The notes under the pieces are model-generated. The model was not told the DNA's origin, ran no database searches, and saw only the letters and a program-made list of their open reading frames with translations. Made by a program: the position numbers and the translations under genes. DNA of 32,371 bases from CAZRQL01 sp964602415 (GTDB taxonomy: Bacteria > Bacteroidota > Bacteroidia > Cytophagales > Flammeovirgaceae), in assembly GCA_964602415.1 (NCBI GenBank), contig CAZRQL010000033.1:1-32371 (forward strand), in the 5' to 3' direction. Positions 24,385-32,371 of this stretch are shown piece after piece (the first letter of the stretch is position 1; each line of letters starts with the position of its first letter).

Positions 24385-24982
24385 CTTGATTTTCGATTAA
24401 TCCTACTTTTTCGCGCAGTTTTAGGCATTTAATAGTGGCGTTGATATCTGTTGCCGCCCATGAATAAAATACCACTGCCCGATGCAAGAACAAGAAAAAT
24501 AGCAATAAAGACACAAAAGCAACCAGAACCCAATCCAAGTACAAAGTACTTATTTTGAAAAATACCAGTTTAATCAATGAAATTATGAAAAGCAATGCAC
24601 AGGATAGTGCCATGTTGTGAGACATGCTGCAAAATACATTCCATATCTCAATATATTTGAAGTTTGTGGGGCTTAATTCTCGAATGAGCGCGTATTTTTC
24701 CGATATATTCAAATGGGTGTCTAAATCTTCAAATTTAAAATATTGCGGCCAAATTATTTTTCCGTATTTTTTGTAAATAAACCGCCCTACATTGTTGAGA
24801 GCAAAACCCAACAGATAGCCTACGGTCGCACAAACAGCCAATTGCGTGGTGTCAGGCTTCAATTGCAACAAATCTAAGGGACTCAAAAAAGTAGGATAAA
24901 ATAATGCAAGAGATATAAGAATAAACGTTCCCGGCAGCGCATAAGCAAAAAAATCAAAGGCCGAACTAAAAATTTTATCCAT
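24371..24982 (-). CDS. Integral membrane protein of unknown function
   Basis: The 203-residue protein has about five hydrophobic segments (about 10-30, 47-67, 115-140, 148-170) separated by a hydrophilic region (70-110, including YFKFEDLDTHLNISEKYALIRE). A recurring R/K-rich C-terminus faces the cytoplasm. I did not recognise the family. It overlaps the thioesterase gene by eight bases and the next membrane gene by 14. Confidence 0.65.
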   Translation of the reverse strand: MDKIFSSAFDFFAYALPGTFILISLALFYPTFLSPLDLLQLKPDTTQLAVCATVGYLLGFALNNVGRFIYKKYGKIIWPQYFKFEDLDTHLNISEKYALIRELSPTNFKYIEIWNVFCSMSHNMALSCALLFIISLIKLVFFKISTLYLDWVLVAFVSLLLFFLFLHRAVVFYSWAATDINATIKCLKLREKVGLIENQDANK

Positions 24983-25385
24983 TGAAATAAGGATTTAGAG
25001 CATCTAAAACCATTTTTGGGGTACGAACAGGGCGAAAAGTTTGTTTATCTACAAAAGCCAGCCAAGTATATCCCGTATTTAGAAGTTTGTTTTCCGGGGA
25101 TAGTATTCGATAATCGAAGCGGATTTTGGCGGTCGGTAATTCAGGTATTTGGGTCTCTATAGTTAGTAGCTCATCGTATTTTGCAGGAGCCAAGTACTTG
25201 ATATAACATTCTAAAACTGGCATCATTACGCCACTTTCCTCAATTTCTCTGTAGCTGATACCCAAAGAGCGCATGGATTCCACCCGGCCTATTTCGTAAA
25301 AAGCCGGATAATTGCCATAATATACAGTGCCCATTTGGTCGGTATGGGCATACCTGACTCTGATTTGTGTTTGAGAGCAGAACAT
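24975..25385 (-). CDS. Acyl-CoA thioesterase, YbgC/4-hydroxybenzoyl-CoA thioesterase type
   Basis: The 136-residue hotdog-fold enzyme has the classic N-terminal block RVRYAHTDQMGTVYYGNYPAFYEIGRVE (residues 9-36), with the catalytic Asp16 and the G-x-V-Y-x-x-x-Y pattern. It hydrolyses acyl-CoA or related thioesters; in some operons this type is tied to envelope or isoprenoid metabolism. It is the first gene of the four-gene operon that ends in a UbiA prenyltransferase. It is divergent from the GT-C glycosyltransferase, with 40 bases between the two starts. Confidence 0.9.
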   Translation of the reverse strand: MFCSQTQIRVRYAHTDQMGTVYYGNYPAFYEIGRVESMRSLGISYREIEESGVMMPVLECYIKYLAPAKYDELLTIETQIPELPTAKIRFDYRILSPENKLLNTGYTWLAFVDKQTFRPVRTPKMVLDALNPYFNG

Positions 25386-25425
25386 TTGTTTATTTTTGGC
25401 AAAAATAACAAAAAATTATTAGATT

Positions 25426-26859
25426 TTGAATCAATTATTGGGACTCTCTACTGCCGACTGGCAAAAAATACAGACTTACCTCAGTGCTGAGAGGTTTTGG
25501 CTATTGGGGCTTGGATTCGGTTTGGGGATGTTGGTTTTGGTGGTTACGGCTTATCTGCTTTTTAGAGGTATTAAATTTCAGTTTCCTCGATATAATTTTA
25601 GGTTGGATAGGGTTGTTTGGTGGGTTTGGGGTTTTTTATGTGTTTATCGGTTGTTTTGGGCGGTCTTTTTGCCTTTACATATTGACGAGGCATTCAATTA
25701 TGTTTTTCTGGTTTCAAGAGGCTTTTTTGTGAGTTGGGCTTTTTATCCCGGGCCAAATAATCATGTATTTTACACGATATTTTGCACATTTTGGACTTTT
25801 TTGCCTGCAAAAGCCGCCCTAAGAATTGGTTCTTTGTTGTTTTCAGCGGTTTATTCTTGGCTATTGGCTTGGTATTTGCAAAAAAGATACGGCCAAAAAG
25901 CAGCTATTTTTGGGGTTTTACTTACCTGTTTTGGGGAATATTTTACTCTTTATTCTGTGATGGGCAGGGGGTACGCCGCTCAAAATCTTTTTATTTTGTT
26001 ATCTTTATTTGCTCTTATTGGCAAAATAAGTTCTGAAAAGATATTGTTGTTTTGTTTGGCTAATTTTTTTGGATTTTTTACGTTGCCTACTCATTTGTTT
26101 TTTTATATTCCTGCCTCAATTTATTTGTTTTTTAAAACAAAAATAAAAGATTTTTTATTGATTAATATTTTTGTATCGGATTTGGTTTTTTTGGCCTATT
26201 TGCCTATATTAGTTTTTAGCTCAAATACTTTTTTCAATAATGAATGGCTCAATTTGAAAGGATTTGACAATTTTTTATATTACTGGATTGATGCCTTAGG
26301 GACATATTACGAAGTTGAACGCTTGGGTTTTTTGTTATCTTTATTTATATTAAGCTATGCAGTTTATTTTTCAAAAAAAGATGAATTACTTTTTTTATAT
26401 GTTTTGTTAGCGACTTCTTCCTTTTTGCTTTGTTTTTTATTTGACAAACAACCCTTTAACCGAACTTGGTTTTGGCGGATGAATTTAGAATTTATGGTTT
26501 GGGCTGTTTTTTTGTCAAAAAAACCAAAAATAGGCATGTATATTGTGGTTTGTTATGCGATGGTATTATTTTTTATTTTGCTAAATAGGTATTCAAAACA
26601 TTCTGTTTATGATGATGTAGAGATTGCCATTGATAATATGTATCGTTTTAAGCCAAAATATGTTTATTCTCAGTTTGATATTTATCAAGTCTTTTTAAGA
26701 CTTAAATACATTGTTGAAAAAGAAAATTTACTCCAAATTGATACGGAATTTGACAGTTTGAGGCATTATGATATGATGATATTGAAAAAAGGCAATAAAT
26801 TTGCCACAGATACATTGGTATTTGAAAATAGCGAAGTTCAGATTTTTAAAACGCATTAA
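25426..26859 (+). CDS. GT-C fold membrane glycosyltransferase (GT39/ArnT-like)
   Basis: A 477-residue polytopic protein with about ten or more helices. The first extracytoplasmic loop carries HIDEAFNY (about 86-93), the acidic motif that GT-C enzymes use for catalysis with lipid-phosphate sugars. The C-terminal 100 residues are soluble and not recognised. The start is uncertain: TTG at 25426 is the only upstream start after an in-frame TAG, while the first ATG (25528) would cut the first hydrophobic segment. A promoter-like TTTG-N21-TAGATTTTG ends at 25428, which would favour the later start. The sugar nucleotidyltransferase follows after 10 bases, so the pair is an operon. Confidence 0.75.
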   Translation: MNQLLGLSTADWQKIQTYLSAERFWLLGLGFGLGMLVLVVTAYLLFRGIKFQFPRYNFRLDRVVWWVWGFLCVYRLFWAVFLPLHIDEAFNYVFLVSRGFFVSWAFYPGPNNHVFYTIFCTFWTFLPAKAALRIGSLLFSAVYSWLLAWYLQKRYGQKAAIFGVLLTCFGEYFTLYSVMGRGYAAQNLFILLSLFALIGKISSEKILLFCLANFFGFFTLPTHLFFYIPASIYLFFKTKIKDFLLINIFVSDLVFLAYLPILVFSSNTFFNNEWLNLKGFDNFLYYWIDALGTYYEVERLGFLLSLFILSYAVYFSKKDELLFLYVLLATSSFLLCFLFDKQPFNRTWFWRMNLEFMVWAVFLSKKPKIGMYIVVCYAMVLFFILLNRYSKHSVYDDVEIAIDNMYRFKPKYVYSQFDIYQVFLRLKYIVEKENLLQIDTEFDSLRHYDMMILKKGNKFATDTLVFENSEVQIFKTH

Positions 26860-26869
26860 TATATTGTAA

Positions 26870-27877
26870 ATGAAGATTATAGTTCCAATGGCGGGTCGAG
26901 GAACTCGGCTCAGACCCCACACACTGACCACCCCCAAACCTCTGATTAAAGTGGTGGGCAAGCCGATTGTTCAGCGTTTGGTAGAGGATTTGTCCAAAAT
27001 GGCCAAAGGTGAGCCTATTGATGAAATTGCTTTTGTGATAGGCGATTTTGGGGCGCAGGTAGAGGCTCAGTTGCTGGGAATAGCGGAGAGTCTGGGGGCA
27101 AAAGGCAAGATTTATTACCAAAAAGAGCCATTGGGGACTGCTCACGCCATTTATTGTGCCGAACAGTCGCTTTCAGGGCCGGTGATTGTGGCATTTGCCG
27201 ATACCCTTTTCAAAGCGGATTTTGAAATCAAAGACCATTACGACGGTATGATTTACGTCCAAAAGGTGGAAAATCCCTCGGCTTTTGGGGTTGTCCAACT
27301 CAACGAACAAGGAGTCATCAGCGATTTTGTGGAAAAACCGAGGGAATTTGTGTCAGATTTGGCCATTATAGGGATTTATTATTTTTCTGAGGGTAGCTAC
27401 TTGAAAAATCATATCAAATATTTGATTGACAATAATATAACTGCAAGCGGGGAGTACCAACTCACCACCGCCCTCCAAAATATGAAAAACGAAGGGGCAA
27501 AATTTGCACCCGGACAGGTGGAGCAGTGGTTGGATTGCGGCAACAAAGACATCACAGTGGAGACCAACGCCCGCTACATGGACTTTGTGAGCGGAGAGAA
27601 TTTGATAGCCGATTCGGCCAAAATCAACGAATCGTTGCTTATTTTACCTGTTTTTATTGGCGAAAATGCGGTTATTTCGGGCTCGGTTATCGGGCCGCAC
27701 ACCTCGATAGGTGCGGGCACTAAAGTGGTCAATAGTGTGATAAAATCGAGCCTTATACAAGAAAATACCGAAATTTCGAATGCCGTTTTGCATGATTCGA
27801 TGATAGGCAACTTTGTTCGCTACACAGGCAGGGCAAAAGATTTGAGCTTGGGGGATTACAATGTGGTCAAAGAATGA
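26870..27877 (+). CDS. Sugar-1-phosphate nucleotidyltransferase with left-handed beta-helix
   Basis: The 335-residue enzyme joins a sugar 1-phosphate to an NTP to form an activated sugar. The N-terminal nucleotidyltransferase domain has the signature MAGRGTRLRPHT...PKPL (residues 7-25), with Arg13 and Lys23 in the nucleotide pocket. The C-terminal 80 residues are hexapeptide repeats (IGENAVISGSVIGPHTSIGAG) that form a left-handed helix. Relatives are RmlA and archaeal-type UDP/dTDP-sugar pyrophosphorylases; the sugar is not determined. It is encoded just after a GT-C transferase. Confidence 0.92.
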   Translation: MKIIVPMAGRGTRLRPHTLTTPKPLIKVVGKPIVQRLVEDLSKMAKGEPIDEIAFVIGDFGAQVEAQLLGIAESLGAKGKIYYQKEPLGTAHAIYCAEQSLSGPVIVAFADTLFKADFEIKDHYDGMIYVQKVENPSAFGVVQLNEQGVISDFVEKPREFVSDLAIIGIYYFSEGSYLKNHIKYLIDNNITASGEYQLTTALQNMKNEGAKFAPGQVEQWLDCGNKDITVETNARYMDFVSGENLIADSAKINESLLILPVFIGENAVISGSVIGPHTSIGAGTKVVNSVIKSSLIQENTEISNAVLHDSMIGNFVRYTGRAKDLSLGDYNVVKE

Positions 27878-27997
27878 TAAATTTACCTAAAAAATAGCCC
27901 CTTTGATAAACTGAATGTCTTAGAGTCTTGTCGCTTTAATAGTGATTTGAAAACTATTTGATGCTAAAAGTGTTTTTATTTAAAAGCGAATGATTCA

Positions 27998-28858
27998 ATG
28001 AAAATATTTAGGATTACCTTATTGTTTGGATGTTTTTTTTTCAATGTTGCGCAAGCCCAATTGCTCTGGGAAATTACGGGAAAAGGTCTCAAAGAACCTT
28101 CTTACTTATTTGGTACAATACACATTGGCAACCCCAAAGTCTTCAATTTCACGGATTCGATGCAGATGTATTGGAGCAAATGCGATGTGTTTGCCGGAGA
28201 AATTAATCTTCTCAATATAAATGTTATGGACTTGATGCCCAAGCTCTACATGCCTGGAGATACTACGTTGGCTCAATTGCTGGACTCTGCCCGCTACCAA
28301 ACCGTCAAAAAGGCTATTATGTCTAAGTTGGGTTTTTTTGCCATGTTTGCCGATAGGATCAAGCCCATTTATTTGACTTCTCTTTTTGCCGATGCTGAAA
28401 ACCAAGCCTCTACCCAAAATCCCCCTTTGGATATGTACTTGCAGACTCAAAGTCGCAGCAACGGCCAAACCGTAATAGGCTTGGAAAATATATCCGAACA
28501 ATTCGAAGCCCTGGATATGATTTCTTTGACTTCGCAAGCCGAAATGCTTTACGAGATGGCGGTCAATTTGGATACAGCAAAGCCTTCTGAATTTGAAGTT
28601 ATGCTGGAAAGCTACCTAAAAGGTGATATTGAGGGGCTTTATACCAGCACCACCCAAAAATTGGATTCGGCCTCTGTCTTTACTTTACTCACCCGCCGCA
28701 ATATCCGAATGTCCAATCGGTTGGCTCGGCACATCAGTGAGGGCAAGAAGGTTTTTGCTGCCGTAGGTGCGGCTCACCTTGCCGGTTCTGATGGTATGAT
28801 AGCTCTGTTGCGTCGCAAAGGTTATTTTTTACGTCCTGTCGCTTGGAATCAAAACTAA
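27998..28858 (+). CDS. TraB/GumN family exported protein
   Basis: The 286-residue protein has a signal peptide (1-20, ending AQA) and a TraB/GumN domain. The key blocks are YLFGTIHIG (36-44), an acidic FAGEINL near 62-68 and VGAAHLAGSDGMIALLRRKGY near the C-terminus. The fold is related to EreA/Tiki-type metalloproteases, and the GTIH and GAAH histidines would be the metal ligands, but bacterial substrates are not known. It is the first of three genes for exported proteins, with six bases to the next. Confidence 0.9.
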   Translation: MKIFRITLLFGCFFFNVAQAQLLWEITGKGLKEPSYLFGTIHIGNPKVFNFTDSMQMYWSKCDVFAGEINLLNINVMDLMPKLYMPGDTTLAQLLDSARYQTVKKAIMSKLGFFAMFADRIKPIYLTSLFADAENQASTQNPPLDMYLQTQSRSNGQTVIGLENISEQFEALDMISLTSQAEMLYEMAVNLDTAKPSEFEVMLESYLKGDIEGLYTSTTQKLDSASVFTLLTRRNIRMSNRLARHISEGKKVFAAVGAAHLAGSDGMIALLRRKGYFLRPVAWNQN

Positions 28859-28864
28859 ATCAAG

Positions 28865-29437
28865 ATGAAGCCTATTTTTTCATTGATTGTTTGTTGTTTT
28901 TTTGTGTTTGGCGCAATGGCTCAGAGAGTACCTCAAAATGATAAAATCGCCGCACCCGAAAAAGAGAAGGAAACTAAAAAGTGGAATACAGAAAATCTGT
29001 ACTGGGGTGGCTGGCTCAATGCCCAATTTGGGCAGGTTACCTTTGTGGGTGCTTCTCCTTTTGCGGCGTACCGCTTCACTGAGAGGTTTTCAGGTGGGGT
29101 AGGGGCTACCTACCAATATTACAGAGATGCCCGTTTTTCCCCGACTTTCACTATGAACATGTACGGGGCAAGGCTTTTTGGGCGGTTTCACATCAGCGAA
29201 GAATTATTTTTGCATGGTGAATACGAAAACTTACTTTCCCGCTTTCAAGACAACAACGGCAATCTACTGGCTCGACAATGGCGCGGGGCAGCACTTGCCG
29301 GAGCAGGGTATTTGCTTAGATTTGGCAACAAACGCAATAGTGGTTTTTTTGTGATGGCTTTATACAATTTCACTTACGATGCCCGCAACAGTTTTTACCC
29401 TTCACCTTTTGTTTTGCGCACAGGTTTACAAATCTAA
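28865..29437 (+). CDS. Outer-membrane beta-barrel-like protein
   Basis: The 190-residue protein has a signal peptide (about 1-19, ending AMAQ). The mature part shows alternating aromatic/hydrophobic strands (FGQVTFVGASPFAAYRFTERFSGGVGATYQYY, ARLFGRFHISEELFLHGEYENL), as in small eight-stranded outer-membrane barrels. It does not end in Phe, but the last strand closes with LRTGLQI. No specific family was assigned. It sits between the TraB/GumN and CHRD genes with gaps of 6 and 12 bases. Confidence 0.7.
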   Translation: MKPIFSLIVCCFFVFGAMAQRVPQNDKIAAPEKEKETKKWNTENLYWGGWLNAQFGQVTFVGASPFAAYRFTERFSGGVGATYQYYRDARFSPTFTMNMYGARLFGRFHISEELFLHGEYENLLSRFQDNNGNLLARQWRGAALAGAGYLLRFGNKRNSGFFVMALYNFTYDARNSFYPSPFVLRTGLQI

Positions 29438-29449
29438 AATCTTGTTATT

Positions 29450-30334
29450 ATGAGAAAATTATCGCTTTTTACGCTATTGACTGCCACGTTTTTTTATGCA
29501 GGCTGTGGCAGCAAATCAAGTGACCCTGCCCCTGCGAAGGTGGTCAAAGATTTCGGCACTATTTCCATGAGTACGGGGGCGCAAGTGCCCGAAGTGGCTC
29601 CCGACCGCAAAGAGACAGGCACTGCGACCATCAAGCTCTACGAAGACAACACACTGGAATTCAGTATTTCTGTCCAAAGTCTCAGCCCCAGTGACGAGCT
29701 GACCGTTTCACACATTCACGAGTCCACTACCTTGCTGGAGGCAGGGGCTATTTTGGTGGGTCTGGTGGACAACAACACCATCAAATTCAACGGTACAACT
29801 GCCTCAGGAAAGGTCAAGATCGAAGGTGCAAACGCTGCTGACATCATCAATAGGCTCAAAACCTCCAACAACCTCTACGTCAATGCCCACTCACGCGCCC
29901 ACCCTGCCGGCTTGCTTCGCGGCAACATGCGCAAAGACATAGAACTGGCTCAAAATGTGCATCTTTCGCCCACTTTGGTCGTGCCGCCTGTACCCGGTAG
30001 CCGCTCTGAGCGCGGTGTGGCCATGCTCAGATTGGTAGGCACGAAATTGGCTTATCGCATCAAAATTGATAAATTGACCATCACCAATGACAGATTGACA
30101 ACAGCGAGAATCCACTCTCCAAATACCGGATCGCAAAATGGTAATAGCTTTTTGGAACTTGGCGATGACAATATCAGACCTTTTGTTGTCGATAAAGAGT
30201 CCGGCGTAGCCACCCTATCTTCAGAGGTAAGTTTGACCGCCGATCAGAAAAGCAAACTTCTCAATGGAGATGCTTACGTGTTGATTCGCACGACTTTACT
30301 CACAAATGGGTTTATGCGCGGCAACATCGAATAG
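29450..30334 (+). CDS. Lipoprotein with two CHRD domains
   Basis: The 294-residue lipoprotein has a signal with lipobox FYAGC (Cys19), then two tandem CHRD domains (about 35-165 and 170-294). The first has VSHIHES...GAILVGLVD and VNAHSRAHPAGLLRGNM; the second has the degenerate ARIHSPN and IRTTLLTNGFMRGNIE, which lacks the His-rich part. CHRD domains occur in chordin and in bacterial exported proteins of uncertain role. It is the last gene of the envelope operon and is followed by a terminator 24 bases later. Confidence 0.9.
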   Translation: MRKLSLFTLLTATFFYAGCGSKSSDPAPAKVVKDFGTISMSTGAQVPEVAPDRKETGTATIKLYEDNTLEFSISVQSLSPSDELTVSHIHESTTLLEAGAILVGLVDNNTIKFNGTTASGKVKIEGANAADIINRLKTSNNLYVNAHSRAHPAGLLRGNMRKDIELAQNVHLSPTLVVPPVPGSRSERGVAMLRLVGTKLAYRIKIDKLTITNDRLTTARIHSPNTGSQNGNSFLELGDDNIRPFVVDKESGVATLSSEVSLTADQKSKLLNGDAYVLIRTTLLTNGFMRGNIE

Positions 30335-30358
30335 TTTTTTATCAAACCAATTTTTCAG

Positions 30359-30392
30359 AGCCACGGGCGGTTGAACCCGTGGCTGTTTTTTT
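30359..30392 (+). terminator. Rho-independent terminator of the TraB-barrel-CHRD operon
   Basis: A perfect 9 bp GC-rich stem (AGCCACGGG and complement) with an 8-base loop is followed by G and a run of seven T. The end of the T-run forms part of the stop codon of the convergent acyl-CoA dehydrogenase gene. Confidence 0.92.
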
Positions 30393-32178
30393 ATACGTAA
30401 TCAAAAGCATAGCCTTTGCGGGCAATACAAGCGTCGGCTAATTTTCGGCGCATCTCTTTGGTATTGAGAGGCTCCGATTTGGTAAATCTTTTTAGCCCAA
30501 GCATCATTACCCTAAGCTCATCTCCTTTGACAAAAGACCCGATGGCCTCTTTTCCTGCTGTATTGACTTTGTCGGCGGCGGCAGCGAGGTACAGTTTGGC
30601 AGCGGTGATAAAATGAGCGGCAGACTGTTCGCCTTGGCTGTGCAAGAGTTTTTCGGCCCTAAGCAAAAGCGACTCGGCTACATAGACCTCAATCATCATA
30701 TCGGCTATATTCATAAGGATTTCTTGCTCTGATTCGATGTTTTGCATGAAGACTTGGGCGGCTTTGCCTCCTATCATTAAGATGCACTTTTTTAAGCGAT
30801 AGAGCAAATCTTTTTCATAAGCGAAAGACACAGCGGCATCGAAGCCCTCAAAAGAAGGCACGGACGTAAGCTCTTTTGAGACAGCCATAGCCGGGCCAAA
30901 CAAATCAATGCTGCCCGACATGGCTTTTTTGAGCAACATGCCCACCATGAGCATGCGGTTGATTTCGTTGGTTCCTTCGTAAATTCGGGCAATGCGCGAG
31001 TCTCTGTAGGCGCGTTCCATATCGGCTTCGGCAGAGTAGCCCATCCCGCCGTAGATTTGCACGCCTTCGTCCACAACATAGTCAAGCACTTCAGAACCAA
31101 TGATTTTAGCTATTGCGCACTCAATAGCGAACTCTTCTGTGCCTTTGAGTTTGGCATCGGTTTCGCTCATTCCGGCGGCTCTGAGTTCGGCGATTTTGTC
31201 GTCTATGTCTTTGCCCGCGCGGTAAGTGGCTGATTCACTGGCCAATGTTCTGAGCGACATTTCGGCCAATTTGTGTTTGATAGCCCCAAAATTAGCGATA
31301 CTCGTACCAAACTGTTGGCGGTTGATGGCGTGGAGGGTGGCTCTGGTGATGACCTCTTTGCAAGCCCCTATAGTGGCTGCTCCGAGTTTGATTCTGCCGA
31401 TATTGAGGATATTGACCGCTATTTTGAACCCATTTTCACGCTCAGAAAGCATGTTTTCCACAGGAACTGGACAATCGTTGAAAAATACCTGTCGGGTCGA
31501 AGAGCCTTTGATGCCGAGTTTTTTTTCTTCGGGGTTCATCGTAATGCCCGGAAAAGTGCGCTCTACAATAAAAGCACTCAAATTTTTATCATCATCTATT
31601 TTGGCAAAAACGATAAACAAATCTGCAAAACCTGCATTGGATATCCACATTTTTTGCCCTGTGATGAGGTAGTTTTTTCCGTCTGCCGATAGCACCGCTT
31701 TGGTTTTGCCTGAGTTGGCATCCGAGCCGGCATTGGGTTCGGTGAGGCAGTAAGAGGCTTTCCACTCGCCCGTAACCAGCTTGGGCAAGTATTTTTTCTT
31801 TTGCTCTTGGTTGCCGTAATAAAAAATCGGCAGCGTTCCTATTCCTGTATGCGCCCCGTAGGCCGTCCCAAAAGACCCCGAATCGCCCAGCATGTCGGCC
31901 ATGAGCATCGAAGTAGTGATGTCCATGCCCAAGCCTTCGTATTCCGTGGGTATGGATACGCCCAACAGCCCCAGTTGTCCGGCTTTTTCGAGCAGGGAGG
32001 GCATAAAGCCCTCTTCCATGCTGTCCATGCGTTCGATGTGCGGCGTGATTTCGGTACGCACAAAGTCGCGGCAGGCTTGCGCCATCATTTTTTGCTCCTC
32101 CCCGAACTCTTCGGGGATGAAAATTTCTTTGTAGTCACAGTTGCGAACCACAAATTCTCCACCTTTGATTTTTGACAT
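30391..32178 (-). CDS. Acyl-CoA dehydrogenase, long form (VLCAD/ACAD9-like)
   Basis: The 595-residue flavoenzyme catalyses alpha,beta-dehydrogenation of acyl-CoA in fatty acid oxidation. The standard dehydrogenase fold spans about 20-420. CLTEPNAGSDAN (FAD and acyl binding), LITGQKMWISNAGFAD and the catalytic Glu401 in RIYEGTNEI are all present. About 170 further residues form a C-terminal alpha-helical domain, as in VLCAD-type enzymes. The start ATG at 32178 is preceded by a candidate promoter. It is a single gene, convergent with the CHRD operon; no thiolase or hydratase genes are nearby. Confidence 0.93.
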   Translation of the reverse strand: MSKIKGGEFVVRNCDYKEIFIPEEFGEEQKMMAQACRDFVRTEITPHIERMDSMEEGFMPSLLEKAGQLGLLGVSIPTEYEGLGMDITTSMLMADMLGDSGSFGTAYGAHTGIGTLPIFYYGNQEQKKKYLPKLVTGEWKASYCLTEPNAGSDANSGKTKAVLSADGKNYLITGQKMWISNAGFADLFIVFAKIDDDKNLSAFIVERTFPGITMNPEEKKLGIKGSSTRQVFFNDCPVPVENMLSERENGFKIAVNILNIGRIKLGAATIGACKEVITRATLHAINRQQFGTSIANFGAIKHKLAEMSLRTLASESATYRAGKDIDDKIAELRAAGMSETDAKLKGTEEFAIECAIAKIIGSEVLDYVVDEGVQIYGGMGYSAEADMERAYRDSRIARIYEGTNEINRMLMVGMLLKKAMSGSIDLFGPAMAVSKELTSVPSFEGFDAAVSFAYEKDLLYRLKKCILMIGGKAAQVFMQNIESEQEILMNIADMMIEVYVAESLLLRAEKLLHSQGEQSAAHFITAAKLYLAAAADKVNTAGKEAIGSFVKGDELRVMMLGLKRFTKSEPLNTKEMRRKLADACIARKGYAFDYV

Positions 32179-32204
32179 TTGATATGATTTAAAAAGGTGA
32201 GATT

Positions 32205-32237
32205 CTTATGCGCTTCGCACAAAGCAAGGCGCGTAAG
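32205..32237. other. Inverted repeat in the acyl-CoA dehydrogenase leader
   Basis: CTTATGCGC and GCGCGTAAG pair 8 of 9 bases around a 15-base loop, between the candidate promoter and the start codon. It could be an operator or a leader hairpin. Confidence 0.4.
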
Positions 32238-32249
32238 TGATCTCAGGTC

Positions 32250-32281
32250 TAAATGTAAAAACTTCAATTTGAAAAAACAAA
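32250..32281 (-). promoter_or_regulatory. Candidate promoter of the acyl-CoA dehydrogenase gene
   Basis: On the minus strand TTTG is followed after 20 bases by TACATTTA, one mismatch to TAnnTTTG. The start codon lies about 70 bases downstream. Confidence 0.4.
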
Positions 32282-32316
32282 ATTTTATCGAAATTTTGAG
32301 AAGAGTTTGCTAATTG

Positions 32317-32371
32317 TACCAAGATTTAAGTGATTTTTAAGATTTTAAGGATTGATTCGCTTGATTTTCAA
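32317..32371. repeat. 55 bp dispersed repeat, copy 2
   Basis: Second copy of the repeat at 18698-18752, same orientation, reaching the end of the window, so it may extend further. It is upstream of the acyl-CoA dehydrogenase promoter. Confidence 0.75.

Overview
The window looks like chromosome from an aerobic member of the Bacteroidota, most likely a Cytophagales-type bacterium. The indications are a DUF6029 outer-membrane protein, caa3-type cytochrome oxidase subunits III and IV with an Sco factor, TraB/GumN and CHRD exported proteins, start sites without clear Shine-Dalgarno sequences, and several good matches to the Bacteroidota promoter pattern TTTG-N19-21-TAnnTTTG. No rRNA, tRNA, CRISPR array, transposase, integrase or phage gene was recognised. 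The lineage call rests on gene families and promoter style, not on a marker gene.

Layout. 0.2-1.8 kb: an exported modular Rieske lipoprotein. 1.8-6.6 kb (minus): a patatin-like lipase, then DUF6029 barrel, oxidase subunit III, subunit IV and Sco1/SenC in transcription order. 6.7-8.7 kb (plus): a metallo-beta-lactamase-fold hydrolase, a 39-residue lipoprotein and panB. 8.7-10.2 kb (minus): a two-anchor coiled-coil protein and an unusually short methylmalonyl-CoA mutase small-subunit homologue. 10.4-11.9 kb (plus): an S41/CtpA protease, divergent from the mutase gene, each with its own promoter.

12.2-16.1 kb is an AT-rich accessory block bounded by two copies of a ~137 bp direct repeat. All its genes are on the minus strand: a small secreted cysteine protein, a 454-residue exported protein with a CxxC motif, a lipoprotein gene split into two frames, and a small two-helix membrane protein followed by a terminator. 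Two copies of a second, much more GC-rich ~143 bp repeat lie upstream of the two transcription units. This is the part of the window most likely to hold something undescribed.

16.2-23.1 kb returns to core-like genes: an M20 amidohydrolase convergent with a UMF1/Atg22-type transporter, a polysaccharide flippase, a small membrane protein, a divergent photolyase/cryptochrome and a bacterial voltage-gated sodium channel. 23.1-25.4 kb (minus) is a tightly overlapping four-gene operon: acyl-CoA thioesterase, two membrane proteins and a UbiA prenyltransferase. 25.4-27.9 kb (plus) carries a GT-C membrane glycosyltransferase and a sugar nucleotidyltransferase. 28.0-30.3 kb (plus) is an envelope operon (TraB/GumN, barrel protein, CHRD lipoprotein) ending in a strong terminator. 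30.4-32.2 kb (minus) is a long acyl-CoA dehydrogenase. Outside the accessory block the genome is compact: several convergent genes overlap at their 3' ends, and two terminators run into the stop codon of the opposing gene.
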